Shown: positions 6,864-15,104, numbered from the stretch's first letter. The stretch: DNA of 50,095 nt from Alteromonadaceae bacterium (GCA_013393545.1 JABXHG010000002.1:1-50095), one strand, 5' to 3'. A program made the numbers and translations. Notes: generated by a model from the sequence alone, not told the origin.

Positions 6864-8413
6864 TGGCTCGCGTAAACCGTAGATTGATAAGCAACGCCCA
6901 CATTGATGCCAGTAAGGCCTCATCGTTGGGTATCCCGTCCCTCACGGCGGCAACAACACCTGTAAAACTCTCTGGAGGAAACAGGAACACCACCAGCAAC
7001 CAGAAAAACACTGGAGCATCAACAGCCTGGGAATACTATGACACCGTGGGTGAACTGTCCTACGTGTGCCGTTGGCTGGGCAACAACCTCTCCCAGGTGC
7101 GGCTCATGGCATCTGACCTGGATGAAAATGGTGACCCTCTAGGCTCCACTGAGGATTCAACAGCGGCAAAGATTGTGGCAGATATTGCTGGAGGTCCGGC
7201 TGGCCAGGCGCAGTTGCTCTCCAGGCTGGCAACGTTCCTCACAGTGCCTGGGGAGGGCTGGGTGGCTGTTATTACCCGTAAGGATGATGAGGGCAACCTC
7301 GGCCAGGAATGGCACGTCTTGTCTAGTGAAGAGATTAGCCATAAGGGAAACCAGATTGTGATGGAACTGGGAGATGGTGATGACTACACTCTCAACCCAG
7401 ACACAGATATTCTCACCCGTGTTTATCATCCACACCCACGCCGTTCCAGGGAGGCAACCTCTCCCACCCGTGTAGCTATTCCTATCCTGAAAGAGATTCA
7501 GCGCACCACGGCAACTATTGATGGGGCGGCTAAGTCACGTCTGGCTGGCAACGGTATCCTGGCCATCCCCTCTGAGGTGTCCATGCCAGTGCAGGCAGCT
7601 CCCACCTCATCTAAGGATGCCCCTGGACTACCTACCCCAACACCAGCGGACTCCCCCACCTATGACCGCAAAGTGTCTGCCTCAGATGTTTCAGCGCAAC
7701 TCCAGCAGGTCATGACTATGGCCATTCAAGACCCAGCCAGTGCGGCGGCTCTGGTGCCAATTGTGTTGCAGGCACCTGGGGAACAGATTGACAACATTAG
7801 GCATATCACTTTTGAGTCAGATATTACTGACACGGCACTGACTACCCGCGATAAAGCCATGCTCCGGCTGGCACGCACCCTGGATGTGCCTCAGGAAGTA
7901 CTTTTGGGCACCGCTGACGCTAACCACTGGTCGGCCTGGCAGATTGATGAGGCAGGCATTAAGTCTCATATTGCCCCCATGATGACAGTCATCTGTGATG
8001 CCCTGACAGATGCCATCCTGAGGCCTCTACTCAAAGCGCAGGGACACCCAGACCCCTCTAAGGTGGTTGTGTGGTTTGACACCACTAAACTCACCCAGCG
8101 GCCTAACCGTTCCCAGGATGCTAAGGATGCTTTTGCGGCTGGTGTCCTATCTGACGATAAGTTCCGTGAGGCTCTGGGATTCACTGAGGATGATGCACCA
8201 CCAACAGACCTGAGCGAGGATCAACTGCGTTCCATGGCCATCCAGATGGTCACTAAGGCACCCAGCCTGTATCCACAACTCGCGGAGTTCATTGGTTTCC
8301 CAGCCCCCAACATCCAACAGGTACAGGCCTCCCAACAGATTTCCTCCCCTGGGGAGACACCAGTGGTGGACTTACCAGTGGGGGAGACGCACAACCCACC
8401 AGGAACGGAGTAA
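6863..8413 (+). CDS. Portal protein, 516 aa
   Basis: Position between terminase and MuF gene, length and sequence fit a siphovirus portal, the dodecameric ring through which DNA enters the head. Supporting segments are YYDTVGELSYVCRWLGNNLSQVRL (about 55-78), GEGWVAVI (about 130-137), the stem region RDKAMLRLARTLDVPQEVLLG followed by NHWSAWQIDE (about 332-367), and the crown region DAKDAFAAGVLSDDKFREALGF. A proline-rich insertion lies at about residues 240-270. The C-terminus is a proline/glutamine-rich tail. Translation is coupled to the DUF1360 gene by TAATG. Confidence 0.9.
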   Translation: MARVNRRLISNAHIDASKASSLGIPSLTAATTPVKLSGGNRNTTSNQKNTGASTAWEYYDTVGELSYVCRWLGNNLSQVRLMASDLDENGDPLGSTEDSTAAKIVADIAGGPAGQAQLLSRLATFLTVPGEGWVAVITRKDDEGNLGQEWHVLSSEEISHKGNQIVMELGDGDDYTLNPDTDILTRVYHPHPRRSREATSPTRVAIPILKEIQRTTATIDGAAKSRLAGNGILAIPSEVSMPVQAAPTSSKDAPGLPTPTPADSPTYDRKVSASDVSAQLQQVMTMAIQDPASAAALVPIVLQAPGEQIDNIRHITFESDITDTALTTRDKAMLRLARTLDVPQEVLLGTADANHWSAWQIDEAGIKSHIAPMMTVICDALTDAILRPLLKAQGHPDPSKVVVWFDTTKLTQRPNRSQDAKDAFAAGVLSDDKFREALGFTEDDAPPTDLSEDQLRSMAIQMVTKAPSLYPQLAEFIGFPAPNIQQVQASQQISSPGETPVVDLPVGETHNPPGTE

Positions 8414-8416
8414 AAA

Positions 8417-10717
8417 ATGGTTACCCAACTACCTGACCGGCTAGAGGAATGGTCAGAGCTTTTAGAGAACGCTGTTCTAGAGGCAGGCAAAAAATGGTCT
8501 GAGTCCACCCTGGAGGATGTATTTCCCAAAGGGCTAACAGCGGCCACAGACCCTGAACAGATGAGCCTGGATGCCATCCTGGCCACGGCTAACACATGGG
8601 CGGCTACGGCAACCAGTGAGATGGCACCGGCCATGATTGCGTTCATGGTGGCACAGACCTGGGATGTGGCTACGGCACGCAAGGTGGATTTACGGCCACT
8701 ATCTGGCACAGCCTCAACCCCAGCTGAACACAAAGCGGCTTTTAGTAAGGCTGTGGATATTCTCCACTCGTGGGGATACACAGATAACCAGATTGAGGTG
8801 GTGGTGACAACCCGTTCCTGGTGGGATGAGATGGCACGCCAGCTGGCAGCAACACCCAACAAAGTGAGGGGCATGCCAGAGGCTATCTACTCTGACCTGG
8901 TGCGGAAACTGGGAGCGGCCACCAATGAGGGACTGGACATGTTTGAGAGGAACCTGATTGTCCGTGAGTTCCTGGACATGTCCACAGAGGGAGGGTTTGA
9001 AAAGTGGAACACCAGGGCGGCACGTATTGCCAGGACAGAAACCCACCGTCTTATTAACGCTGGCACTATGCAGGCAGCCAGGGACGAGCAAGCTATATCT
9101 GGGGAGACTCTGCGCAAGAGCTGGGTTTCCACCTGGGATGCCCGCACCCGTGATGATCACTTCCGTGCAGATGGCCAGATTGTTCCCATTGACGGCAAGT
9201 TCATGATTGGTGGCTATGAGGCTGACTACCCTGGAGACCCCAACCTCCCAGCGCATCTTTCAATTAACTGCCGGTGCACTCATGTCATCCTGGGGGAGGG
9301 GGAGGAACTACCAGACAACTCTGACAGGCAGACAGAGAGGGAGCGGCGGAGTGAAGCAGAGGCTGGCACAACTAGGCAACCTAGTGGAGAGGTAACAGCC
9401 AGGGCGGCCAGAGGGGTCACCCGTGATGCGGATAATCAACAACTAACAGCAGCAACAAACCCTGAAAAGGAGACAACTATGGCACGTCAGAATTGGTCTG
9501 GAGTCCTAGCCCCTGTGGGCAAACCATCTGGAGATGGACGCATCCTCATGGAAGATGCACAGCTCTCATTCCGTGATTTCCCGTTGCCTCTCATGTTTCA
9601 AAAGTCTCAGTCGGAGGGTCACAACACTGGTGTGATTGTCGGCAAGATTGAGGCTGGCACTGTGGAGGGTGGCGCGGTGCATGCTAGCGGTGTCCTGTTT
9701 GACACCCCAGAGGCCAAAGAAGCGGCAGAGCTATTGGCAGAGGAAGTGCTGCGCCCCTCTGTGGATTTGTGCGACATGGTGGCTGACTGGGTGCTGTTTG
9801 ATGCAGAGGGAGACCCGGTACAAGATATTGATAATGTCGAAGATTGGGAGGGGCTAACTGAACAGATGCAGGTCACTGAGGCAACCATCATGGGAGCCAC
9901 CCTGGTAGCTAAGCCAGCTTTTGCAGAGGCCAAAATTACTTTGGGTGATGAGGCTGAGGGCAACTCCCAGGAAGATTTAGACAACCTGGTGGCGGCAGCT
10001 GCGGTGGCAACCCGTCACGATTCCTCTATGTTCACTAACCCCCAGCTGGCTGGCCCTACCCCTCTCACTGTGGATGGGGAGCATGTCTTTGGTCACCTGG
10101 CACTGTGGGATACGGAGCACATGAGTTTCCCAGGCCGTGGGGTTAACCCTCCACGTTCTGCCACTAACTACGCCCTGTTTCATACCTCCCAGCTGGAGAC
10201 AGAGGCAGGGGCTGTGTCTGTGGGTCGTTTGACGGTAGGCACTGGCCATGCAGGGGCACGGGATGATGTGCATGCAGCCTCTGAACACTATGACACGACT
10301 GGCACTACCTGGGCGTTTGTTAAGGCTGGAGAGGATAAACACGGCATCTGGGTATCTGGTGTTATCAACCCGGATGCTGAGGCCTCCCAGGTACGTGCAG
10401 GCGCATCCGCTCCCCTGTCTGGCGACTGGCGCAAGGTAGGCAACAACCTGGAGCTGGTGGCAGCTCTCTCAGTGAATACCCCAGGTTTCCCAGTTCCCCG
10501 TGCGTTCCAGAACACGGCCACTGAGTCCATGTCCCTGGTGGCAGCTGGTGTGGCTCCACGCCTGTCTAAGCATGATGAGATGGTGGCAGCTGTGTTGGAT
10601 GCCATTAAGGCAGACCGTGAGCAACAGGAACTGGCTGAGGCTAAACAGCAGCGTGAGACCATGGCACGTTCTATGGCGGCACAGTTGATGGCCTCTAGCC
10701 TCCAGGGAGGCATGTGA
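8417..10717 (+). CDS. MuF-like minor head protein fused to capsid maturation protease, 766 aa
   Basis: Residues 1-310 are MuF-like. Diagnostic parts are RAARIARTETHRLINAGTMQAARD, SWVSTWDARTRDDHFRADGQ, DYPGDPNLPAHLSINCRCTH (about 195-292). A low-complexity linker follows (to about 354). Residues 355 onward are a prohead protease-like domain: LPLMFQKSQSEGHNTGVIVGKIEAG, HASGVLFDTPEAKEAAELL, PSVDLCDM, TIMGATLVAKPAFAEAKI. The first of these carries the likely catalytic His. A further C-terminal region (about 510-766) contains GHLALWDTEHMSFPG and a helical end. An internal in-frame ATG at 9479 with AAAGGAG 6 nt upstream falls exactly at the domain boundary and could release the protease as a separate 412-residue product. 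Confidence 0.88.
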   Translation: MVTQLPDRLEEWSELLENAVLEAGKKWSESTLEDVFPKGLTAATDPEQMSLDAILATANTWAATATSEMAPAMIAFMVAQTWDVATARKVDLRPLSGTASTPAEHKAAFSKAVDILHSWGYTDNQIEVVVTTRSWWDEMARQLAATPNKVRGMPEAIYSDLVRKLGAATNEGLDMFERNLIVREFLDMSTEGGFEKWNTRAARIARTETHRLINAGTMQAARDEQAISGETLRKSWVSTWDARTRDDHFRADGQIVPIDGKFMIGGYEADYPGDPNLPAHLSINCRCTHVILGEGEELPDNSDRQTERERRSEAEAGTTRQPSGEVTARAARGVTRDADNQQLTAATNPEKETTMARQNWSGVLAPVGKPSGDGRILMEDAQLSFRDFPLPLMFQKSQSEGHNTGVIVGKIEAGTVEGGAVHASGVLFDTPEAKEAAELLAEEVLRPSVDLCDMVADWVLFDAEGDPVQDIDNVEDWEGLTEQMQVTEATIMGATLVAKPAFAEAKITLGDEAEGNSQEDLDNLVAAAAVATRHDSSMFTNPQLAGPTPLTVDGEHVFGHLALWDTEHMSFPGRGVNPPRSATNYALFHTSQLETEAGAVSVGRLTVGTGHAGARDDVHAASEHYDTTGTTWAFVKAGEDKHGIWVSGVINPDAEASQVRAGASAPLSGDWRKVGNNLELVAALSVNTPGFPVPRAFQNTATESMSLVAAGVAPRLSKHDEMVAAVLDAIKADREQQELAEAKQQRETMARSMAAQLMASSLQGGM
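9466..9481 (+). promoter_or_regulatory. Internal ribosome-binding site and start within MuF-protease gene
   Basis: AAAGGAG (9466-9472), 6-nt spacer, ATG at 9479, in frame with the long gene (codon 355). It lies between the linker and the protease domain. The Shine-Dalgarno match is better than that of the gene's own start. Confidence 0.6.
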
Positions 10718-10878
10718 TGGCGTGCGGCATGTGTGGGCCATCCACTCCCCCTAAAAACCGTTGGCAGGTCATCCTCTCAGATGATGAGGAACAACAACCC
10801 CACCTATTCCTCACAAAGACAGAGGCACGGATGTACGCCATGGGGAACGGGGGTGGGCATGTTAGCAAAGTAGAGTAG
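10717..10878 (+). CDS. Hypothetical small CxxC protein, 53 aa
   Basis: It starts in a TGATG overlap with the protease stop, with CCAGGGAGG upstream. It reads MACGMCGPSTPPKNRWQVILSD..., with an N-terminal CGxCG pair followed by a small beta-rich body ending TEARMYAMGNGGGHVSKVE. Small proteins of this form occur near capsid genes of actinophages; the two cysteines may bind metal. Function unknown. Confidence 0.65.
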   Translation: MACGMCGPSTPPKNRWQVILSDDEEQQPHLFLTKTEARMYAMGNGGGHVSKVE

Positions 10879-10899
10879 TCACCCCCGGTATTGATAATT
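10878..10899 (+). promoter_or_regulatory. Possible late promoter before major capsid gene
   Basis: GTCACC (10878-10883), 10 nt, ATAATT (10894-10899) within TTGATAATTAAA. Same spacing as the better copies at 14153, 15155 and 27159. The 47-nt leader ends in AAGGAG before the MCP start. Confidence 0.4.
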
Positions 10900-10946
10900 A
10901 AACGTGAACCGTCCTAGCGCGGTAATCACAACGTTAAGGAGTAAGT

Positions 10947-12584
10947 ATGTCTTTCCAACTTCCGGAAAATATGCCCAATGATAAAGCCGCGCTTGAAAGT
11001 TTGCGCGCTGAGGCTGTTGAGGCTTTTAACAGTGTCTACACTGACACCCCATCGGCAGAAGAGTTTGCTGACCTAAAGGTAATTCATGATGCTGTGAGCA
11101 AGATTGATGAACTTTTGGCGCAGGTTGTTGCTGAGGCTGAGGCAGCTAACGCAGAGGCTGAGGAAGCTGAGCGCAATGACAATGACGATGAGGCAGCCAC
11201 TCGCGCCTCTGAGGCAGCTGAGATGGCAGCCATGATGGCTGAGACTAAGCCTCAGGAAGAAACCCAGGAAGAGCCAAAGGAAGAGCCTAAGGCAGCACCT
11301 ACTGATTTCTCTAAGGCCGCTACTGGTAAGACCCCAGATGACATTCCAGCCCCTAAGAGCAAGGCAGGTTTCCGCCTTACTACTTCGGCTAAGAATTATG
11401 AGTCTGGTGTCATTGATGCCTACCGTGTGGCGCAAGAGTTTAATGACCTGGGTAAGGGTGGCAACTCCCGTGTTGTTTCCAACAGTGGTAAGTCGCAAAC
11501 CACTTTTGCCTACTTTGACCGTGATGCCCCGGAAGAGTTTAAGGCAACCACCCCAGCTGAGGCCATTGCAGCTATTGCCCGCGCTACTGATGAGTCCCGC
11601 CTCCAGGGTGGCTCTCTGGTGGCAGCTGGTGGCTGGGTGGCACCATCTGAGCGTGACTACTCATTCCTCCCAGTACAGGCAGCAAGCGGACTGTTGAACC
11701 TCCCACAGGTGACCATCCGCCGTGGTGGTATCACCTGGCCTCAGGAACCTGATTTTTCGGCTATCTACGACGAGATTGGTTTCCACCAGACTGAGGCGCA
11801 GGCTATTGCTGGTGAGGAAAAGCCTTGCTTTGAGATTCCAGATGTTGAGTGGGATGAGCTGCGCATGGACGTGCAGGGCATCTGTATCACTTCCAACATC
11901 CTCCAGGATCATGCCTGGCCAGAGCTGACTCAAAAGTTCGTGGATGAGGCTATGCGTCTCCACTTGCATAAGATTTCGGCATGGCAGATTGGCAAGATTG
12001 TTGCAGGCTCCACTAACGTTGGCACCCTAACTGACGTGATGTTCGGCACCGCTGGTGCTGTGTTGTCCGCCCTGGAGTTGCAGGTTGCTGACATGCGTGC
12101 ACGTCACCGCCTGGGAGCTGAACAGTCCCTGGAGGGCATTGCACCTGTCTGGTTGCACTCTATTATCCGCGCCGACCTGGCTTACCGTCAGTCTGTGTTG
12201 CCTCAACAGGTGACCAACGCGATGATTAATGCACACTTTGCAAACATTGGTGTGAACCTCCAGTTTGTTTCTGACTGGCAGGTAGGCACTGGCAACACCC
12301 TGGGTACTGGCACGGCGGCTACCGCATGGCCAGAGACCGTTCAGGTCATCCTCTACCCAGCTGGCACCTGGTGGGGTGCTGTTGACCCTGTTATCAACCT
12401 GGGTATTGTTCATGACTCCACTCTGTTGAAGCAGAATAAGCAGATTCAGATGTTCACTGAGGATGGTGTGGCTGTTGGTAAGCGTGGCGCGGAGTCACGC
12501 ATTGTGACCATCCCAACCTCTGTTGATGGCACTGTTGGTGCGCGTTATGCACTGTCCAGTGGTGATGCGGCGGGGGAAGCGTAG
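10947..12584 (+). CDS. Major capsid protein with fused N-terminal scaffold-like region, 545 aa
   Basis: Residues 1-130 are acidic, alanine/glutamate-rich and predicted coiled coil (EAEAANAEAEEAERNDNDDE ... KPQEETQEEPKEEPK). This resembles a delta/scaffold domain removed by the upstream protease. The rest is an HK97-type capsid body: GGWVAPSERDYSFLP, GGITWPQEPDFSAIYDE, ITSNILQDHAWPELTQKFVDEAMRLHLHKIS, GIAPVWLHSIIRADLAYRQSV, and a C-terminal strand region. A consensus AAGGAG lies 6 nt before the ATG. The zero-frame protein ends GDAAGEA. Just before the stop lies GGGGGAA, followed 6 nt later by a hairpin. A -1 shift would add SVGGELPIVLG (555 residues in total). The MTP gene ends in the same way. 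Confidence 0.92.
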   Translation: MSFQLPENMPNDKAALESLRAEAVEAFNSVYTDTPSAEEFADLKVIHDAVSKIDELLAQVVAEAEAANAEAEEAERNDNDDEAATRASEAAEMAAMMAETKPQEETQEEPKEEPKAAPTDFSKAATGKTPDDIPAPKSKAGFRLTTSAKNYESGVIDAYRVAQEFNDLGKGGNSRVVSNSGKSQTTFAYFDRDAPEEFKATTPAEAIAAIARATDESRLQGGSLVAAGGWVAPSERDYSFLPVQAASGLLNLPQVTIRRGGITWPQEPDFSAIYDEIGFHQTEAQAIAGEEKPCFEIPDVEWDELRMDVQGICITSNILQDHAWPELTQKFVDEAMRLHLHKISAWQIGKIVAGSTNVGTLTDVMFGTAGAVLSALELQVADMRARHRLGAEQSLEGIAPVWLHSIIRADLAYRQSVLPQQVTNAMINAHFANIGVNLQFVSDWQVGTGNTLGTGTAATAWPETVQVILYPAGTWWGAVDPVINLGIVHDSTLLKQNKQIQMFTEDGVAVGKRGAESRIVTIPTSVDGTVGARYALSSGDAAGEA

Positions 12585-12626
12585 GCGGGGAACTGCCTAT
12601 CGTTCTCGGCTAGGTATATCCCCCGC
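12572..12626 (+). promoter_or_regulatory. Putative programmed -1 frameshift site of major capsid gene
   Basis: Slippery GGGGGAA (12572-12578, read G GGG GAA), a 6-nt spacer and a two-part hairpin: GCGGGG (12585-12590) with CCCCGC (12621-12626), inner TGCCTA (12594-12599) with TAGGTA (12611-12616). The -1 frame continues from 12578 as SVGGELPIVLG and stops at TAG 12611-12613. The hairpin has no T-tract, arguing against a simple terminator. Sequence, spacing and encoded peptide match the site at 14979. Confidence 0.7.
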
Positions 12627-12658
12627 ATTTAATACGGTTGAACTGTTAGGAGACCAAA

Positions 12659-13000
12659 ATGGCTTTTGAGGCTAAGACAGACTGGAAAGACGGCGACACG
12701 CTGGCGGCCACGGATGTGAACCGCATTGAGGCTGGCATCGCTGAAAAGGCAGCTAAGGGTGACAAAGGCGACCCCGGTGAGCAAGGCCCACCTGGTGCCA
12801 AAGGCGACAAGGGTGACCCAGGTGAGCAAGGCCCTCCCGGCGCTGATGGCGCAAAGGGAGATAAGGGAGACCCTGGAGAGCAAGGCCCACCTGGCGCTAA
12901 GGGTGACAAAGGTGAGCCTGGTGCTGATGCCGTTCTGCCGTTTACGGAGGAAGAAGTGACAGCACTTAAAGCCCTCGTAGCAGACGGCGGAGCTGCGTAG
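12659..13000 (+). CDS. Collagen-like head-region protein, 113 aa
   Basis: An N-terminal segment ([25 protein letters not shown]) resembles the trimerising or attachment segment found at the start of many phage fibres. A Gly-X-Y collagen-like tract follows (about residues 35-93, built from [15 protein letters not shown] units). The C-terminus is a short acidic helix ([17 protein letters not shown]). Position after the capsid gene and a private terminator downstream suggest a small head-decorating fibre; this is inference. Ribosome site is TTAGGAGACCAAA. Confidence 0.8.
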   Translation: MAFEAKTDWKDGDTLAATDVNRIEAGIAEKAAKGDKGDPGEQGPPGAKGDKGDPGEQGPPGADGAKGDKGDPGEQGPPGAKGDKGEPGADAVLPFTEEEVTALKALVADGGAA

Positions 13001-13016
13001 GACATAAATGTGGCAG

Positions 13017-13060
13017 AACGCCCCGTTAGCCTAAAAAAGTGGGCTGCGGGGCGTTTTGTT
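13017..13060 (+). terminator. Rho-independent terminator after collagen-like gene
   Basis: AACGCCCCG pairs with CGGGGCGTT, with inner AGCC/GGCT around an A-rich loop, followed by TTGTTTTT. A classic strong terminator closing the MCP/collagen unit. Confidence 0.9.
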
Positions 13061-13092
13061 TTTGATGGTAAGACTTTGAAAGGTTGAGAATT

Positions 13093-13815
13093 ATGGCTAT
13101 TCCTCCGGTGAGTTATACGGCGGTGCAGGCTAACCCTCTGGGTGGTGGTTTGTATGATGCGGCCAGTGTGGTGGATGCGGCAGATGGCCGGCACCTTAGT
13201 GGCATCATGCTGGAGCCTGTGAATGATGGTATCTCAGGGCTTTGGGAGTATGCAGGGGATGCTAACCCTGACAAAGTGGGGGAGCGTCTGGACTGGCCTA
13301 GTTTCCCAGGCACGGTGGTGTGGGCGGCTGACAGTGTTAAGACTGTTGGTGCGTCTATTGAGGGGGCGCGGGAACGTGCAGAGCATATTTTGCGTCTGCG
13401 GGAGCCTGTTGAGGTTGAACAGTTTGTGGCTGGCCAGCTTTTGCAGGCTGAGGCTAGTGCTGTGGCATCCGTTAAGGAACAACTGGCACACCTGGAGCTG
13501 GAGTTGGGTAAGCGTGGCTATCCTGGCGTTGTTCATGCCTCCAGGGAGCTGTTGCCATTCCTAAAGGATTTCATTGTGCGTCAAGGCCAGGCCATGTTCA
13601 CCCCTGGTGGGCATCGTTGGGCGTTTGGTGGCGGTTATGAGGCTCTGGGAACCACTTTGGTGGGAACTGGTGCTGTGACTGTTGTTCGCTCCCCTGTCAC
13701 CCAGGCAGAGGCTATTGACACCCGCCTCAATGATTTCCATGCCATTGCGGAGCGCGTGGTGGCTATTGGTTGGGAGGGTGATGCTTTGGCTGTATCCCTC
13801 ACAGAGGCAGCATAA
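13093..13815 (+). CDS. Head-region protein, possibly capsid-fold related, 240 aa
   Basis: I chose ATG 13093 over an upstream TTG because GAAAGGTTGAG precedes it. The layout resembles a group of actinophage head-region proteins that I recall beside capsid genes. The parts are LRLREPVEVEQFVAGQLLQ (helical), GYPGVVHASRELLPFL, then GGGYEALGTTLVGTGAVTVVRSPV and a final AERVVAIGWEGDALAVSL strand. The pattern is reminiscent of capsid A- and P-domain strands, but I cannot prove homology. Probably a virion component. Confidence 0.7.
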   Translation: MAIPPVSYTAVQANPLGGGLYDAASVVDAADGRHLSGIMLEPVNDGISGLWEYAGDANPDKVGERLDWPSFPGTVVWAADSVKTVGASIEGARERAEHILRLREPVEVEQFVAGQLLQAEASAVASVKEQLAHLELELGKRGYPGVVHASRELLPFLKDFIVRQGQAMFTPGGHRWAFGGGYEALGTTLVGTGAVTVVRSPVTQAEAIDTRLNDFHAIAERVVAIGWEGDALAVSLTEAA

Positions 13816-13834
13816 GAGATAAGGATTAAAAGAC

Positions 13835-14152
13835 ATGGCAACCCAGCGTAAAGCTACATCTAAGGCATCCACTAAGCGTGCCACTAAGCCTGAGGCTGAC
13901 ACTAAGCCAGAGGTTGACACTGAGGCTGACACCACCGAAAAGGCACCCAGCCGTGACACTGGTGGGCGTGTAGTGGAAGAGATAGACAAGACCATGGTGG
14001 CGGTGTATCCAGCGGCTAAACGCGGCGATTACGAGGCTCTGGCCAAAGAGCTAATTGAGGCAGCTGAATACCCCAGCCAGGTGGAGACACGGAGCATGCC
14101 TAAGCGGTTTGTTGTTCCCACCAAAATTGCCAAAGCAATTGGCCTGGCCTAA
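13835..14152 (+). CDS. Hypothetical structural-region protein with basic N-terminus, 105 aa
   Basis: Residues 1-50 are low-complexity and rich in Lys, Thr, Glu and Ala (KATSKASTKRATKPEADTKPEVDTEAD). Residues 55-105 form a compact domain (MVAVYPAAKRGDYEALAKELIEAAEYPSQVETRSMPKRFVVPTKIAKAIGLA). AGATAAGGATTAAAAG gives a ribosome site. It sits between the head-region protein and the major tail gene; the role is unknown. Confidence 0.7.
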   Translation: MATQRKATSKASTKRATKPEADTKPEVDTEADTTEKAPSRDTGGRVVEEIDKTMVAVYPAAKRGDYEALAKELIEAAEYPSQVETRSMPKRFVVPTKIAKAIGLA

Positions 14153-14174
14153 GTCACCCCTGACAGCGACAATA
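14153..14174 (+). promoter_or_regulatory. Putative late promoter before major tail gene
   Basis: GTCACC (14153-14158), 10 nt, ACAATA (14169-14174), then AAGGG. It begins immediately after the upstream stop and 62 nt before the MTP start. It shares both hexamers and spacing with 15155 and 27159. Confidence 0.6.
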
Positions 14175-14214
14175 AAGGGCAAACGCCCATTCATTCAAAA
14201 AGGAGATTCCTATA

Positions 14215-14988
14215 ATGGCTAACTCAGGTTTCAGTGTGGTACGTGGTAAGCGTATCCGCGCTACCCGTGTAGGTAACTGTGCACTCCCCATCCAGGGTGA
14301 GGGTAGCACTCTGGTAACTGACGGCTTTGTAACCGTCAACTTCACCCGCGTCAATAAGGACGCAGAGGATTTGGAACAGACCAACGCAGATGGCCAGGTC
14401 TGTGTGGCTGACCGTACTGCGCCAGAACTCAAGTGGTATGAGGTTTCCATTGAGTTCTGTAACGTCAACCCAGAGCTGTTTTCATTCTTCACGGATGATC
14501 GCCTAGTCCTGGACTACAAACAGGATGCTGTGGGTGTTCGTTTCTCTAAGAACGTCAAGGTGGACTCTGGTGTGGGTCTGGAGCTGTGGACTGGCACTGG
14601 CTCTGAGGATTGTGAAGTTCCGGATTCGGATGACATCCTCACCCCTGGCGCTAACGCTGTAAATTACGGCTACTGGCTGGCACCATGGATCAAGGAAGCC
14701 ACCCTGGGTGATATTGAGATTGGTGCGTCTGTGGCTACGTTCACCCTGACTGGCATCACTGGCTCCCCTGTTAACTGGGGTCGTGGCCCTTACAACGTGG
14801 TTGCTACGGATGCTAACAACACCCCAGGCCGTCTGTTGACCCCAATGGGCAAGGAACACTTGCATGTTCAGCGCACCACTATTGCACCTCCAGAGGTTAC
14901 TGACGGTGCTGTGGCTTTGACCCTCCCACAACCATTCTTTGGCGATGATGCTGCGGATGTAGCTGGCGGTGAGCCTGTGGGGGAATAG
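14215..14988 (+). CDS. Major tail protein, 257 aa
   Basis: This is the tail tube subunit. The sequence matches the actinophage major tail type: GKRIRATRVGNCALPIQG, LVTDGFVTVNFTRVNKDAEDLEQTNADGQVCVAD, ELKWYEVSIEFCNVNPELF, and a C-terminal ATFTLTGITGSPVNWGRGPYNVV section. It is encoded before the head-tail connectors, a less usual order. The AAAAAGGAGA ribosome site is strong. The protein ends GEPVGE; GGGGGAA overlaps the last two codons, and a hairpin follows the stop. A -1 shift adds IVGGALPISLG (268 residues), nearly the same tail as for the capsid protein. Confidence 0.88.
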   Translation: MANSGFSVVRGKRIRATRVGNCALPIQGEGSTLVTDGFVTVNFTRVNKDAEDLEQTNADGQVCVADRTAPELKWYEVSIEFCNVNPELFSFFTDDRLVLDYKQDAVGVRFSKNVKVDSGVGLELWTGTGSEDCEVPDSDDILTPGANAVNYGYWLAPWIKEATLGDIEIGASVATFTLTGITGSPVNWGRGPYNVVATDANNTPGRLLTPMGKEHLHVQRTTIAPPEVTDGAVALTLPQPFFGDDAADVAGGEPVGE

Positions 14989-15034
14989 TGGGCGGGGCGC
15001 TCCCTATTTCTTTGGGATAGGTAGCGTATCCCGC
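14979..15034 (+). promoter_or_regulatory. Putative programmed -1 frameshift site of major tail gene
   Basis: Slippery GGGGGAA (14979-14985), a 6-nt spacer, then a hairpin: GCGGG (14992-14996) with CCCGC (15030-15034), CGCT (14998-15001) with AGCG (15023-15026), CCTAT with ATAGG inside. The -1 frame reads IVGGALPISLG from 14985 and stops at TAG 15018-15020. It matches the MCP site in heptamer, spacer and frame, and aligns without gaps to the new stop. Confidence 0.7.
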
Positions 15035-15059
15035 AACTGATTAGCGTAGTATTGAGCGT

Positions 15060-15104
15060 GCTCACCGGTAGGTAATCCAGCGCCGTCACCTACTGGGTTT
15101 GAGC
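15060..15104 (+). other. Long hairpin between major tail gene and terminator
   Basis: GCTCA (15060-15064) with TGAGC (15100-15104), and CCGGTAGGT (15065-15073) with ACCTACTGG (15088-15096), one G-U pair. No T-tract. It repeats the CCWGTAGG theme of the hairpins at 2093 and 6185. Role unknown. Confidence 0.5.

Noticed and set aside
12585..12626. Hairpins after MCP and MTP as ordinary terminators
   Set aside because: Neither has a T-tract, true terminators lie further downstream (13017 and 15106), and the fixed 6-nt distance to GGGGGAA plus the shared -1 peptide fit frameshifting better.
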